NCBI GenBank assembly: GCA_028712075.1
Contig: JAQTQX010000025.1
Coordinates: forward strand, 1 to 64,000
DNA length: 64,000 nucleotides
Direction of reading: 5' to 3'
Source of the DNA: Desulfuromonadaceae bacterium
Lineage (GTDB): Bacteria > Desulfobacterota > Desulfuromonadia > Geobacterales > Pseudopelobacteraceae
The notes under the pieces were generated by a model, which saw only the letters and a program-made list of their open reading frames with translations, was not told the origin of the DNA and ran no database searches. Shown one piece after another: positions 43,400 through 51,187 of the stretch; the stretch's first letter is position 1, and each line of letters opens with the position of its first letter. Made by a program: the position numbers and the translations under genes.

Positions 43400-43897
43400 T
43401 ATTGGCAACCGCATTGCTGTTAAACCAGCACTTGTTGTTGTTTTGACGACACTTATTGAGTTACTACCGCTACTGTTTACACTTAGACCAGATGTATTCT
43501 TCGTAAGAACTTCATAACTATATGAGACACATTCAGCGGTAGGATCTTTAATGTTCTGTGAGTTTGAACAGCTACCCAGTGGTATGTAATTTTAAACTTG
43601 TCCCTGTTGAGTCTAATTCTTTGTAAGTCATTGAATACGGTGTTTTTGTAGCTGCGGCAGAAACAGGGAAACTTTTTTTATGGTGTCTGCCGTTATTGTT
43701 GCCTTAATAACGTCAGTCATAACATTGCTATCCAAATAGTTCTGAATGGGTACTTCAAATTCGATTGTATTCAAGTTTAAGAGTGCGTCAGAGTAGGCTG
43801 GATTGTTTGTAATTTTGTCATTCATAAGATTTACAGCAGCGATTATAGTATTACCGACCTTATTGTAATCTGTAACATTGGATAGCCGCTCCTTCAT
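43394..43897 (-). pseudogene. Decayed gene of unknown function, two frameshifts
   Basis: A frame starting MKERLSNVTDYNKVGN runs intact to about 43675, where an A7 run (minus strand) shifts it; the coding sense continues one frame over as FPVSAAATKTPYSMTYKELD to TTG, then at a GGG run near 43585 shifts again to SCSNSQNIKDPTAECVSYSYEV and ends LTAMRLPIN. With one base added and one removed, 168 codons result. The restored C-terminal half is Ser/Thr/Asn-rich with two Cys, like an exported protein. I do not recognise the family. An open stretch upstream to 43996 overlaps the next gene. Confidence 0.6.
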
Positions 43898-43908
43898 TTC
43901 ACCGGCGG

Positions 43909-43970
43909 CAAAAAGCAGAGCGAGGAATGAGCAGTGCTTTGTCCGTCCGAGTAAAACTGCTTTGTTAGGC
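43909..43970 (+). other. attC-like site 4, degenerate left half
   Basis: The right end is a perfect R' core, GTTAGGC (43964-43970). AAAGCAG on the left pairs with CTGCTTT on the right, but the left R'' core has drifted to CGGCAAA. The stop codon of the next gene (TTA at 43965-43967 on the plus strand) lies inside the core, as is common in cassettes. Confidence 0.5.
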
Positions 43971-44474
43971 GATTTTCTGTGGCCGACTCTTTCCACCGGA
44001 GATAGACCAACGCAAAAATTTTACCCACCAAGACCATTCTGAAACCGTTGGCGTAAGGTTCAGACGTAGTTCAGCGAAGCAAAGTGAGTCCTCGATTAAA
44101 GCATCGTGGAGAGGACGAAATATCAGTGGCCACAATAGTTGTGCCATTCCATGCGTGTTCATTTTCAACGTTTCACGCAGTTCCGTTTTATCTTTTTCCA
44201 ACTCTAAGACATCATACCTATGATAGCCGTCAAACCCATTTGGCCCCGTAAATCGAAACACGACCCGTTTTCCGGGCACATATTCTTCGACGAAATATCG
44301 AATTGGCCCGTGCCCACCGTTGGCGGAAACAGCAAGTGGTTTATCGAATTTCATTCGAGGCCAAAGCTGGTGAGGCCACAACAAATCATTTTCTGACGAT
44401 AGTGTGTCAACCAAACGACCGACTTCGTCTGATGCGACTGGGAACCCACGGCTATGAATGTTGACAACTTTCAT
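43965..44474 (-). CDS. SRPBCC/START-fold protein
   Basis: 169 residues with the pattern of polyketide cyclase/SRPBCC lipid- or ligand-binding proteins: VSSENDLLWPHQLWPRM-like opening (variant TLSSEND...), GPIRYFVEEYVPGKRVVFRFTG, then TELRETLKMNTHG and a C-terminal helix. It has no catalytic motif I can name. The gene is antisense within its cassette, bounded by attC-like sites at 43909 and 44485. Confidence 0.75.
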   Translation of the reverse strand: MKVVNIHSRGFPVASDEVGRLVDTLSSENDLLWPHQLWPRMKFDKPLAVSANGGHGPIRYFVEEYVPGKRVVFRFTGPNGFDGYHRYDVLELEKDKTELRETLKMNTHGMAQLLWPLIFRPLHDALIEDSLCFAELRLNLTPTVSEWSWWVKFLRWSISGGKSRPQKIA

Positions 44475-44484
44475 GGTCTTTCTC

Positions 44485-44557
44485 TCCTAACGGTAATGAG
44501 GCGCACCAGCGGCGCGGGGTTTTATCCGCGCCGACTGTGTGCCGCCGATGGTTGGGC
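44485..44557 (+). other. attC cassette recombination site 5
   Basis: The clearest site: TCCTAACGG at left, GTTGGGC (R') at right, inner arms GCGCAC-CAG-CGGCGCGG and CCGCGCCG-ACT-GTGTGC around GGTTTTAT. The arms are imperfectly paired with extrahelical bases on one side only, as required for strand choice by IntI. Size 73 bp. Confidence 0.92.
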
Positions 44558-44579
44558 ATTTCACTTTGTCATCTCTTCC

Positions 44580-44616
44580 TAAAAAAAGGGGAATGAAAAG
44601 TTGCCTCTCATTCCCC
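44580..44616 (-). terminator. Intrinsic terminator of the HigBA-like operon
   Basis: On the minus strand GGGGAATGA pairs with TCATTCCCC and is followed by seven T. It is 26 bp after the antitoxin stop. Confidence 0.9.
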
Positions 44617-44641
44617 GGTTATTTCTTAATGGCTTTGAAGA

Positions 44642-44959
44642 TCATGAAATGGCTTCTAATCCTTTTCTCCGAATAATATCGAGCAGTTTGAGGGCCGTAC
44701 CGCTAGGATGTTTCTCCCCGCGTTCCCATTTGCTGATGGTGCTGACGCCAACGTTAAGGTAGTGCGCGAAAACAGACTGGCTTACGCCGATGTTTGTACG
44801 TGTAGCAACAATCTCATCGGGTGCCAGACTCTTAACGGGAGTGAGGCATGATACATCAAATTCCCTCATAGTTTTAGTGTCGATAATACCGGCAGCGTGG
44901 AAATCCTCGGCTGTTTCGTGGATAGCTGCAAAAACTTTACTTTTATATTGTTTCGTCAT
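44642..44959 (-). CDS. higA: HigA-like XRE antitoxin
   Basis: 105 residues from the ATG at 44959 (MTKQYKSKVFAAIHETAEDF); a longer frame to 44986 is possible. The C-terminal half has a helix-turn-helix (IVATRTNIGVSQSVFAHYLN, STISKWERGEKHP). The order toxin-then-antitoxin and the 17-bp overlap with the toxin gene fit HigBA-type systems. Confidence 0.88.
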   Translation of the reverse strand: MTKQYKSKVFAAIHETAEDFHAAGIIDTKTMREFDVSCLTPVKSLAPDEIVATRTNIGVSQSVFAHYLNVGVSTISKWERGEKHPSGTALKLLDIIRRKGLEAIS

Positions 44960-45326
44960 GGTATGTAATTTCCTCCATTCTCTCAATTTCCAGGGCTGAA
45001 GCGATTTCTGCCTCGTTGAGTCTTAAAAAGATTTGAGAAAGTTTTCGTAGCTCATGCAATTCATCATCTCCAATATTGTCACGGTCATTTTTTGCAAAAC
45101 CATATAAAAACAGACTCCTCCGGCCAGATGAGAACGCAATAAGAGTTCTGTAGCCGCTACTTTTTCCGCCACCTTCACGGGCAACACGCTTCTTTACTAA
45201 TCCACCGCCCAGAACCCCATCAACGAGACCATTCTCAATCTCGCGAATGGCATTTGCTAAAGCGGTATCCTCAATGCCTTCCTTCCTCGCATATCGTGAA
45301 AAATGTTTTGATTTGAATACACGCAC
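44943..45326 (-). CDS. higB: HigB/RelE-type toxin
   Basis: 127 residues from a GTG start: KSKHFSRYARKEGIEDTAL, VKKRVAREGGGKSSGYRTLI and RSLFLYGFAKNDRDNI are characteristic of the RelE-superfamily subgroup partnered with HigA-like proteins. Such toxins cleave mRNA on the ribosome. It is intact, unlike the toxin at 42087. Confidence 0.88.
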   Translation of the reverse strand: MRVFKSKHFSRYARKEGIEDTALANAIREIENGLVDGVLGGGLVKKRVAREGGGKSSGYRTLIAFSSGRRSLFLYGFAKNDRDNIGDDELHELRKLSQIFLRLNEAEIASALEIERMEEITYHDETI

Positions 45327-45378
45327 ACTGTCTCCTTAAAACAAGAATATAGCACTCCGTCCTACATTTCAAGTAAAT

Positions 45379-46791
45379 TCATATTTTAAGTGGTTGCGCT
45401 ATTTTGAGTTCGTCGGTCGAGAAAACCGGGGAGTGTCCCTCGTTTTTCCCGGGGAGTGTCCCTCGTTTTTCCTTTGCCAGGATGGCCGCCACCACTTCAG
45501 GGCGGGTGGTTTTCTGGGTAAGGGCTTCCCTGATCGCCGAGAGCAGACAGGGCTTTTTGAACTGAAGCAGCAACCGGAACAGCACGTATGCCACTTTCAC
45601 CGGATCATGGCCGTCCCGCTCGGCGCCGTGGATGAAACGTGTGATATCGGCATCCATCCCGGTCATCAACTGATAGATACGCTTCTCCTTGTAGGCGGGT
45701 GTGATCTCCAGCAGGTCAGTGCGGTGCGTAGGATGCTCGATAGTCTGCTTCCTTGCAAACGAACGACGGTGAGACGCCACCGGGTGAGAATTGACGATCA
45801 CCTCAATCTTCTCTGGGTAGAGCATAACGGTCACACTCTTTCCCGAATACCGCGACGGCACTGAATAGCGGTTGCCGTCCACCTCAACAAAACCGGTCTT
45901 TGACACCTTTGCCACATCAGACCTTCGTGCCGGATAGCTGATAGCCGGCAGTTTTTTGAGTGGCTCGTCAAACGTTGCGTCCCCCGGAGACCTGCCGGTT
46001 ATGCTGTGTGGCGTATTGTTGCGGACACCGCACCAATGTTTTACCAGCCGGTTGAGGTCAGACAGGTCTTTGGGATTCTGGGTATAGAGAAACGACCTGA
46101 TGTCGCGGATCACCCGTTCCACCAGTCCTTTTTCATTGGGTCGGTATGGTGTGCAGGGGTGGATGGCAAATCCGTAATGTCGTGAGAAATCTAAAAACTG
46201 GGCATTAAGGCGCAGAACCGGCTTCCTGGAAATCACGACACTCTTGAGATTGTCGTAGCGATGGGCATGGGCGACACCGACACACTCGCGAAACGCTTCA
46301 AGGTGGCCGTCCAGAAAAAACTCGAAGGTCATGCGGAGATAGAAGCGTACCACCAGATAGCGAGACCAGGCCAGGATGTAGACAAAACCGTACACCGTGC
46401 CCCACGGCAGGCAGAGAACCATCCAGTCGACCTGAGCCTCTTCCGCCGGCAGCAGTACCCGTTCATGGAACATAACCGGTTTCTTGGTTCGCAGTTTCTT
46501 TGTTGCTCGCTCCACCGTCGCACGGCTACCGGAAAAACCAAGCTCCCGCAGGCGAGCATGAACCTGGGATGCCTTGAGTTTAGGATGCTCGGCATACCAT
46601 GACTCAACCAACCGCCGGTAAGGGGATACAAGGGTTTCCGCAGGCGAACGGGGTGGCAGCTTGCCATCGGTACGAATGAGCCGCGATACGGTCTTGCGGC
46701 ACATACCGCAGTAATCGGCGATCTGGCGTATTGACAGGTTCTCGACTTGATACAGTTGCAACACGCGGGCGGCAAGTTCATCGTCAATCAT
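45379..46791 (-). CDS. IS21-family-like DDE transposase
   Basis: 470 residues: N-terminal helix-turn-helix (1-45, SIRQIADYCGMCRKTVSRLI), then an RNase H-fold integrase core with Asp in AQVDWM (near 140), Asp in HRYDNLK (near 200) and Glu in YRPNEKGLVERVI (near 242), and a C-terminal beta domain (VDGNRYSVPSRYSGK). It resembles IstA, but the usual IstB partner is missing, so mobility is uncertain. The gene's 3' end runs over a 23-bp tandem duplication. Confidence 0.9.
   Translation of the reverse strand: MIDDELAARVLQLYQVENLSIRQIADYCGMCRKTVSRLIRTDGKLPPRSPAETLVSPYRRLVESWYAEHPKLKASQVHARLRELGFSGSRATVERATKKLRTKKPVMFHERVLLPAEEAQVDWMVLCLPWGTVYGFVYILAWSRYLVVRFYLRMTFEFFLDGHLEAFRECVGVAHAHRYDNLKSVVISRKPVLRLNAQFLDFSRHYGFAIHPCTPYRPNEKGLVERVIRDIRSFLYTQNPKDLSDLNRLVKHWCGVRNNTPHSITGRSPGDATFDEPLKKLPAISYPARRSDVAKVSKTGFVEVDGNRYSVPSRYSGKSVTVMLYPEKIEVIVNSHPVASHRRSFARKQTIEHPTHRTDLLEITPAYKEKRIYQLMTGMDADITRFIHGAERDGHDPVKVAYVLFRLLLQFKKPCLLSAIREALTQKTTRPEVVAAILAKEKRGTLPGKNEGHSPVFSTDELKIAQPLKI
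45426..45471. repeat. 23-bp tandem duplication in transposase 3' end
   Basis: Two consecutive copies of a unit beginning CCGGGGAGTGTCCCTCGTTT, period 23 bp. Because 23 is not divisible by three the copies encode different residues (GTLPGKNE and GHSPVF). IS21 elements often carry multiple terminal transposase-binding repeats, so this may be an element end. Confidence 0.8.
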
Positions 46792-46836
46792 GGCATCCTC
46801 CCCGAACGGTTAGTGAGAATGCCAGAGTAAGTCCTG

Positions 46837-47232
46837 TCAGGGTGGACGGGCTATCGTGTCCTGTATCATGCGTCTGGTAACTCCAGGGGCGGCAAACTGA
46901 TTACTGGTAAGGCGTCTAAGGCATATCTCGTCCTGTATCATCGAAAGACGAGTCACCGGGACCCAGAAAACCAGCTTCAGTACTGGTTTTGCAGGTGGTA
47001 TCTCGTCCTGTATCACCTCAGTGGCGGTCAGGCGCTGCTTCATGCGCCTCTCCTTGATATAGGGATAGCGACCCGTAAAGTAACCGCGTGGGGTTTCGCG
47101 TTCACGCCAAACTCGTTTCGATGATTGCTTGCGGATATCCTGGCATTCTTGACGAAAGCATGCGCGCTGACGATTGCCTACTCGGGGATCGGGAACGAAG
47201 AATCTGCCACAGAACTCGCAGTGACTGGACAA
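46837..47232 (-). CDS. Zinc-finger protein of the IS element
   Basis: 131 residues. A putative zinc ribbon CEFCGRFF...CFRQEC (5-30), a basic segment (RKQSSKRVWRERETP), then three repeats of the motif hIQD(E/T)I spaced 24-25 residues (VIQDEI, MIQDEI, MIQDTI). The repeats reflect three DNA copies of TATCTCGTCCTGTATCA-type sequence. Such a gene often lies before transposases of this type in Geobacter-like genomes as I recall them. The function is unknown; transposase accessory or DNA-end binder is a guess. Confidence 0.65.
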   Translation of the reverse strand: MSSHCEFCGRFFVPDPRVGNRQRACFRQECQDIRKQSSKRVWRERETPRGYFTGRYPYIKERRMKQRLTATEVIQDEIPPAKPVLKLVFWVPVTRLSMIQDEICLRRLTSNQFAAPGVTRRMIQDTIARPP

Positions 47233-47461
47233 TGACCACCTCCGGAAGAAAATATCCGGAATCGGTCATACCTGCATGAATGAAAAATGGATTGTAAAAA
47301 AACTATGATGGGACAAACGGAAAAGCAGAGATCAAGAACAACGCCCCCAGGGGATGGAAATCGGAGGCGTTTCGATGCGGGCTAACATCTGTCCAACGGT
47401 CTTGTTGGAACTTCGATTTCTGCCCTTTAAATGGGAAACGGAGAACCGCTCCTTTCTTACC

Positions 47462-47489
47462 TTGACATATCCTTGGTATTACCTATACT
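47462..47489 (+). promoter_or_regulatory. Sigma-70 promoter of PIN/RHH pair
   Basis: TTGACA, 16 bp, TATACT. The -10 box ends 6 bp before the ATG at 47496, so transcription would begin at or next to the start codon. Confidence 0.75.
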
Positions 47490-47495
47490 ACCATT

Positions 47496-47912
47496 ATGAG
47501 ATTCGATATCGTTTTGGATACAAATGTTCTCGTAGCCGCGCTCAAATCGTCGCGTGGTGCTTCATTTCGTCTGCTGTCGCTGGTGGAACATGGTATTTTC
47601 ACCCTGCATGTATCGACTCCGCTCGTCTCGGAATACGAGGCGGTTCTAAAGCGTGGCATTACTTCACTAACGGCTGAAGATATTGATGATGTCATAGATT
47701 TTCTCTGTTCAAGAGCAGTGCTGAATAAAATCTTCTTCCTTTGGAGGCCTGTGTTGAAAGATCCGGATGATGATTTTGTTCTGGAACTTGCTGTCAAAGC
47801 AAATGCGGCAATTGTCACCTGGAACGTAGCCGATTTTAAATACGCCGCGCGGTTTGGCATAGCAGTGATGACCCCGCGTGATTTCCTTGCATCCCTGGAG
47901 GTACAACCATGA
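47496..47912 (+). CDS. PIN-domain toxin (COG1569 type)
   Basis: 138 residues. Acidic PIN-fold residues are visible: Asp8 (VLDTNVLVAAL), Glu in SEYEAVL (near 47), Asp-rich DPDDDFVLELAV (near 91) and the Asp of TWNVADF. It probably cleaves RNA. Its stop overlaps the antitoxin ATG (ATGA). No ribosome site is present; the message is probably leaderless. Confidence 0.88.
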   Translation: MRFDIVLDTNVLVAALKSSRGASFRLLSLVEHGIFTLHVSTPLVSEYEAVLKRGITSLTAEDIDDVIDFLCSRAVLNKIFFLWRPVLKDPDDDFVLELAVKANAAIVTWNVADFKYAARFGIAVMTPRDFLASLEVQP

Positions 47913-48145
47913 GCGCAATCAGCGTCCGTCTTCCCGATTCGATCCATAAAATGGCCCGAGAAGTTGCCAGTGAGGATCATATCTCCCTCAATCAGTTTAT
48001 TGCCTCTGCGGTGGCAGAAAAGCTCTCCGCCCTTACGACAGAAACTTACCTTGCCGGTCGTGCTGCACGTGGCTCTGTGAACAAATTTCGCGCCGCATTA
48101 GCCAAGGTTCCTGCGATAGAACCGGATGAATTTGATCGAATCTGA
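47909..48145 (+). CDS. Ribbon-helix-helix antitoxin
   Basis: 78 residues with an N-terminal ribbon-helix-helix (SAISVRLPDSIHKMAREVAS... SLNQFIASAVAEKLS) of the HicB/CopG kind and a toxin-binding tail. Coupled with the PIN gene by ATGA overlap. It should autoregulate the pair. Confidence 0.85.
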   Translation: MSAISVRLPDSIHKMAREVASEDHISLNQFIASAVAEKLSALTTETYLAGRAARGSVNKFRAALAKVPAIEPDEFDRI

Positions 48146-48499
48146 TCAACATGCTTCACCGGTTATGCCAGTTTATGTCCCTTCCGCATGTCAGCAGGTG
48201 AAATTCTCGTCGCAGCATCGAAAGTAGCAATATATGCCTCCCTCGGCCATGACCACGCCTCTTCGATTTTGTATTCGGTGGGGCTTTTAAGGCAACTGCA
48301 TAAACCAAACCGGACAACGCTGAGAAAAAGCGGGAACAGGCCGCCAACACAGTTTCACTTTACTTTGAAATGCAAAAACGAAATATGAACAGTCCAGCCT
48401 GAAAACGACGATGATCTACACTCACTCTGTTCGGTCAGGACGATAAAAGAACCGGGAAGTCCTCCGGATTTCTGAATAGTATTGAGAGTTGTGAACGGG
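48146..48499. other. Intergenic, no gene seen
   Basis: About 350 bases separating the accessory region from the efflux operon. No attC, no tRNA and no convincing open frame. Short fragments may be remains of earlier insertions. Confidence 0.5.
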
Positions 48500-50056
48500 T
48501 TAATGCCCCATTCCGCCACCTTCCGCGTTCGAGGGGCGTTTTAATAAAAACAGCAGCGGAATGACAACGAGAAACGCCAGACCAATAATGAAAAAAATAT
48601 GGTTGAAGGCGAGGGCCCCGGCCTGACGCCGGACTGATCCGTACACCATGCCGAGTGATGCTGTGTCAACCTGGGAAGCGTTGATCCCTTTGGCTGCCAG
48701 AGCTTGCTTCAGATCGTGAAAACGCATCTGCCAGATCGGGTTGTACGGGTTGACATTGGCAACGAGAGTTGTCTGGTATAATTGCTGGTAGCGTGCCAGC
48801 AGCGTGGCGGCCATGGCAATGCCGACGCTGCCGCCGATGTTGCGCAGCAGGCTGAACAGGCCGGTGGCGTTGCCCATTTCCGAGCGTGAAATGGATGCCA
48901 GGGTCACAGTGGTCAGCGGCACGAATATCATCGCAAGGCCAAAGCCGAGCACAATGCGGGGCCAGGTGTAGTTCCAGAACGCTCCCTGCAGGTTAAGTCC
49001 CTGCATGATAAACATGGATGTTGCCCCGAGCAGCAATCCAACAAACACTATTTTCCGACCATCTCGCTTCGCAAGAGCCGCGCCGACGAGCGGCATGGTG
49101 ATCAGCGTGGCGATGCCGCCCGGAGCCATGACCATGCCGGCATCCGTCGCTGAATAACCCATCAACGTCTGGAGGAACAGCGGGATCAGCATGATGGAGC
49201 TGTAAAGGGCAAAGCCGACGACAAACATGATCAGATTGCCGGCGGAAAAAGATACGTTTTTGAACAGGCGCAGGTTGACAATGGGGTGTGCATGAGTCAA
49301 TTCGACCCATACCAGCGCCACCAGTGAAACGATAAACGTGATAAAGAATCCGATGATGAACGGAGAATTAAACCAATCTTCCTGCTGCCCCTTGTCCAGC
49401 ATTACCTGTAATGAGCCCATGCTGACTACCAACAGAAACAGCCCCCAGTAATCGACCTTGAATGATTCAATTTTTTGGCGCAGATACCCCGGATCAAAAA
49501 TGAAAAACGTGCATAAGATCATGGCAATGATCCCGATCGGCAGGTTGATGTAGAAAATCCAGCGCCAGTTCATGTTGTCGGTGATCCAGCCTCCGAGCGC
49601 CGGGCCGACAATCGGGCCGAACATGGCCCCGACGCCGAAAATTGCCATCGCCATGCCGCGCTGGTTTGGTGGAAACGTTTCCATCATGATCGCCTGACTG
49701 ATCGGAATCAGCGCACCGCCGGCAGCCCCCTGCAGGATACGGAAAAAAATCAGCGCCGCCAGGTTTGGAGCAGCACCGCAGAGGAGTGATGCAACGGTAA
49801 AGAGGGCGATGCAGGTCATCAGGAAGCGTTTGCGACCAAACACCCGTGAGAGCCAACCGGTCATCGGCAGTACCACGGCGTTGGCGACGAGGTAGGAGGT
49901 CAGAACCCAGGTTACTTCATCGGTCCCGGCGTTGAGGCTCCCCTGCATGTGCGGCAGAGCGACGTTGGCGACCGACGTATCGATGATCTCCATGATAGCC
50001 GGCAGCATGACGGTAATGGTGATCAGCCATTTATTAACAGTTCTGTCGTCACTCAT
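48500..50056 (-). CDS. emrB: DHA2-family drug efflux pump
   Basis: 518 residues, about 14 membrane helices. Motif A is GWLSRVFGRKRFLM (near 63-76) and motif C region contains FGVGAMFGPIVGPALGGWI (near 145). It is the inner-membrane, proton-driven exporter of an EmrAB-TolC-type tripartite pump. The start overlaps the emrA stop (ATGA). Confidence 0.93.
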   Translation of the reverse strand: MSDDRTVNKWLITITVMLPAIMEIIDTSVANVALPHMQGSLNAGTDEVTWVLTSYLVANAVVLPMTGWLSRVFGRKRFLMTCIALFTVASLLCGAAPNLAALIFFRILQGAAGGALIPISQAIMMETFPPNQRGMAMAIFGVGAMFGPIVGPALGGWITDNMNWRWIFYINLPIGIIAMILCTFFIFDPGYLRQKIESFKVDYWGLFLLVVSMGSLQVMLDKGQQEDWFNSPFIIGFFITFIVSLVALVWVELTHAHPIVNLRLFKNVSFSAGNLIMFVVGFALYSSIMLIPLFLQTLMGYSATDAGMVMAPGGIATLITMPLVGAALAKRDGRKIVFVGLLLGATSMFIMQGLNLQGAFWNYTWPRIVLGFGLAMIFVPLTTVTLASISRSEMGNATGLFSLLRNIGGSVGIAMAATLLARYQQLYQTTLVANVNPYNPIWQMRFHDLKQALAAKGINASQVDTASLGMVYGSVRRQAGALAFNHIFFIIGLAFLVVIPLLFLLKRPSNAEGGGMGH

Positions 50057-51162
50057 TTAAAAGGATTGAATTCCTTGAGAACATCACCTGCCGTTCTGCC
50101 GGTAAGTACAACCGGAATGACGCTCATGCCGACGCGCAGCAGCTGTTCCGGATCGGAATTCCTGTCAATGGCGATTTTAACCGGAACGCGCTGGACAACC
50201 TTGACATAGTTGCCGGTGGCATTTTCCGGCGGAAGCAGGGAAAATGCTGCGCCGGTGCCGGCCATGATGCTGTCTACCATGCCGGCGAACGTTTTTCCGG
50301 GGTAGGCGTCAACAGTGAACTCAACTCTCTGGCCCGGCTTGAGGTAGGTGATCTGTCGCTCTTTATAGTTGGCCGTAATCCAGGCTTCCTGCAGCGGCAC
50401 AAGTGCCATCAGCGGCTGCCCCGCCTGAATATTGACCCCTTCCTCGACAGATTTCCGGGTGATGTAACCGTCCCGTGCGGCATATATCCTGGTGTAGGAG
50501 AGCTGCAGTTCCGCCTCACCCAACTGCGCCGTGCGCTGCAGGATCTTTGCCTTGCTGCCGCTTTTGGATGCCAGACCCGCCTCCGCCTTCGCCCGTTTAA
50601 GAGTTTCTTCCGCCTCTTTCAGTTGCGACTCGCTGACACGTTTTGCCGTGCTGAGACGCTCCAGTTGCTCCTTTGGCAGTACATCGCGGCTGTACAGCTT
50701 TTCCGCCCTCGCGAGATCTGCTACCGCCTGATCGAAACGGGCCCGTGCCGATTGGAGCGCCGCCCTCGCTCCGTCCGCTTTAAGCTGTTCGCCACTCATT
50801 TCGTTTTCGGCCATACCGACGCCGGCAGCCGCCTGTGAAACATGGAGCTTGTAGTCGCGATCATCAATCTCCAGCAGCAGATCGCCATGCTTGACAAACT
50901 GGTTGTCGATCACCAGCACCCGTGCAACTGTTCCTGATACTTTGGATGATACCGGAAGAATTCGCGCCTCGACGAATGCATTGTCCGTTTCGATGTTGCA
51001 TCTGCTGGTGATAAACCAATTCAGGCCGAACCACCCGCCGACACAGAAAACAGTCAGCAGGATAATCAGAGCTTTAATTTTTTTGTTGCCGGTCGGTGTT
51101 GGGGGTGTCGGGGCTTCGTTTGGTTGCGCTTCTGTCACTGTCGCTGATAATTCTTCTGCCAT
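50053..51162 (-). CDS. emrA: EmrA/HlyD-family membrane fusion protein
   Basis: 369 residues from the ATG at 51162 (GGAGGA site); an upstream ATG at 51201 is possible but has none. An N-terminal membrane anchor (ALIILLTVFCVGGWFGLNWF), a barrel-sandwich hybrid with a long coiled coil (about 95-200), and a beta-barrel domain. It links EmrB to the outer-membrane channel. Confidence 0.93.
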   Translation of the reverse strand: MAEELSATVTEAQPNEAPTPPTPTGNKKIKALIILLTVFCVGGWFGLNWFITSRCNIETDNAFVEARILPVSSKVSGTVARVLVIDNQFVKHGDLLLEIDDRDYKLHVSQAAAGVGMAENEMSGEQLKADGARAALQSARARFDQAVADLARAEKLYSRDVLPKEQLERLSTAKRVSESQLKEAEETLKRAKAEAGLASKSGSKAKILQRTAQLGEAELQLSYTRIYAARDGYITRKSVEEGVNIQAGQPLMALVPLQEAWITANYKERQITYLKPGQRVEFTVDAYPGKTFAGMVDSIMAGTGAAFSLLPPENATGNYVKVVQRVPVKIAIDRNSDPEQLLRVGMSVIPVVLTGRTAGDVLKEFNPFK

Positions 51163-51187
51163 ATATCCTCCGGTGCGGGGTGTCGGT

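Larger units (their letters stand above)
45379..47232 (-). mobile_element. IS21-type element or remnant, ends not fixed
   Basis: Contains an IstA-like transposase gene and an accessory zinc-finger gene, but no istB ATPase gene. I could not find matching terminal inverted repeats by eye; a 23-bp tandem repeat lies near the left side (45426-45471) and three roughly 73-bp-spaced repeats lie near the right (46851-47017). Confidence 0.6.

Noticed and set aside
47370-47410. TCCAAC...GTTGGA palindrome as a further attC site
   Set aside because: The inverted repeat is too short, lacks the outer core spacing, and has no inner bulged arms.
38404-48499. CRISPR array or phage genes in the accessory region
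   Set aside because: No regularly spaced repeats with variable spacers, no cas genes, and no phage structural genes were seen.
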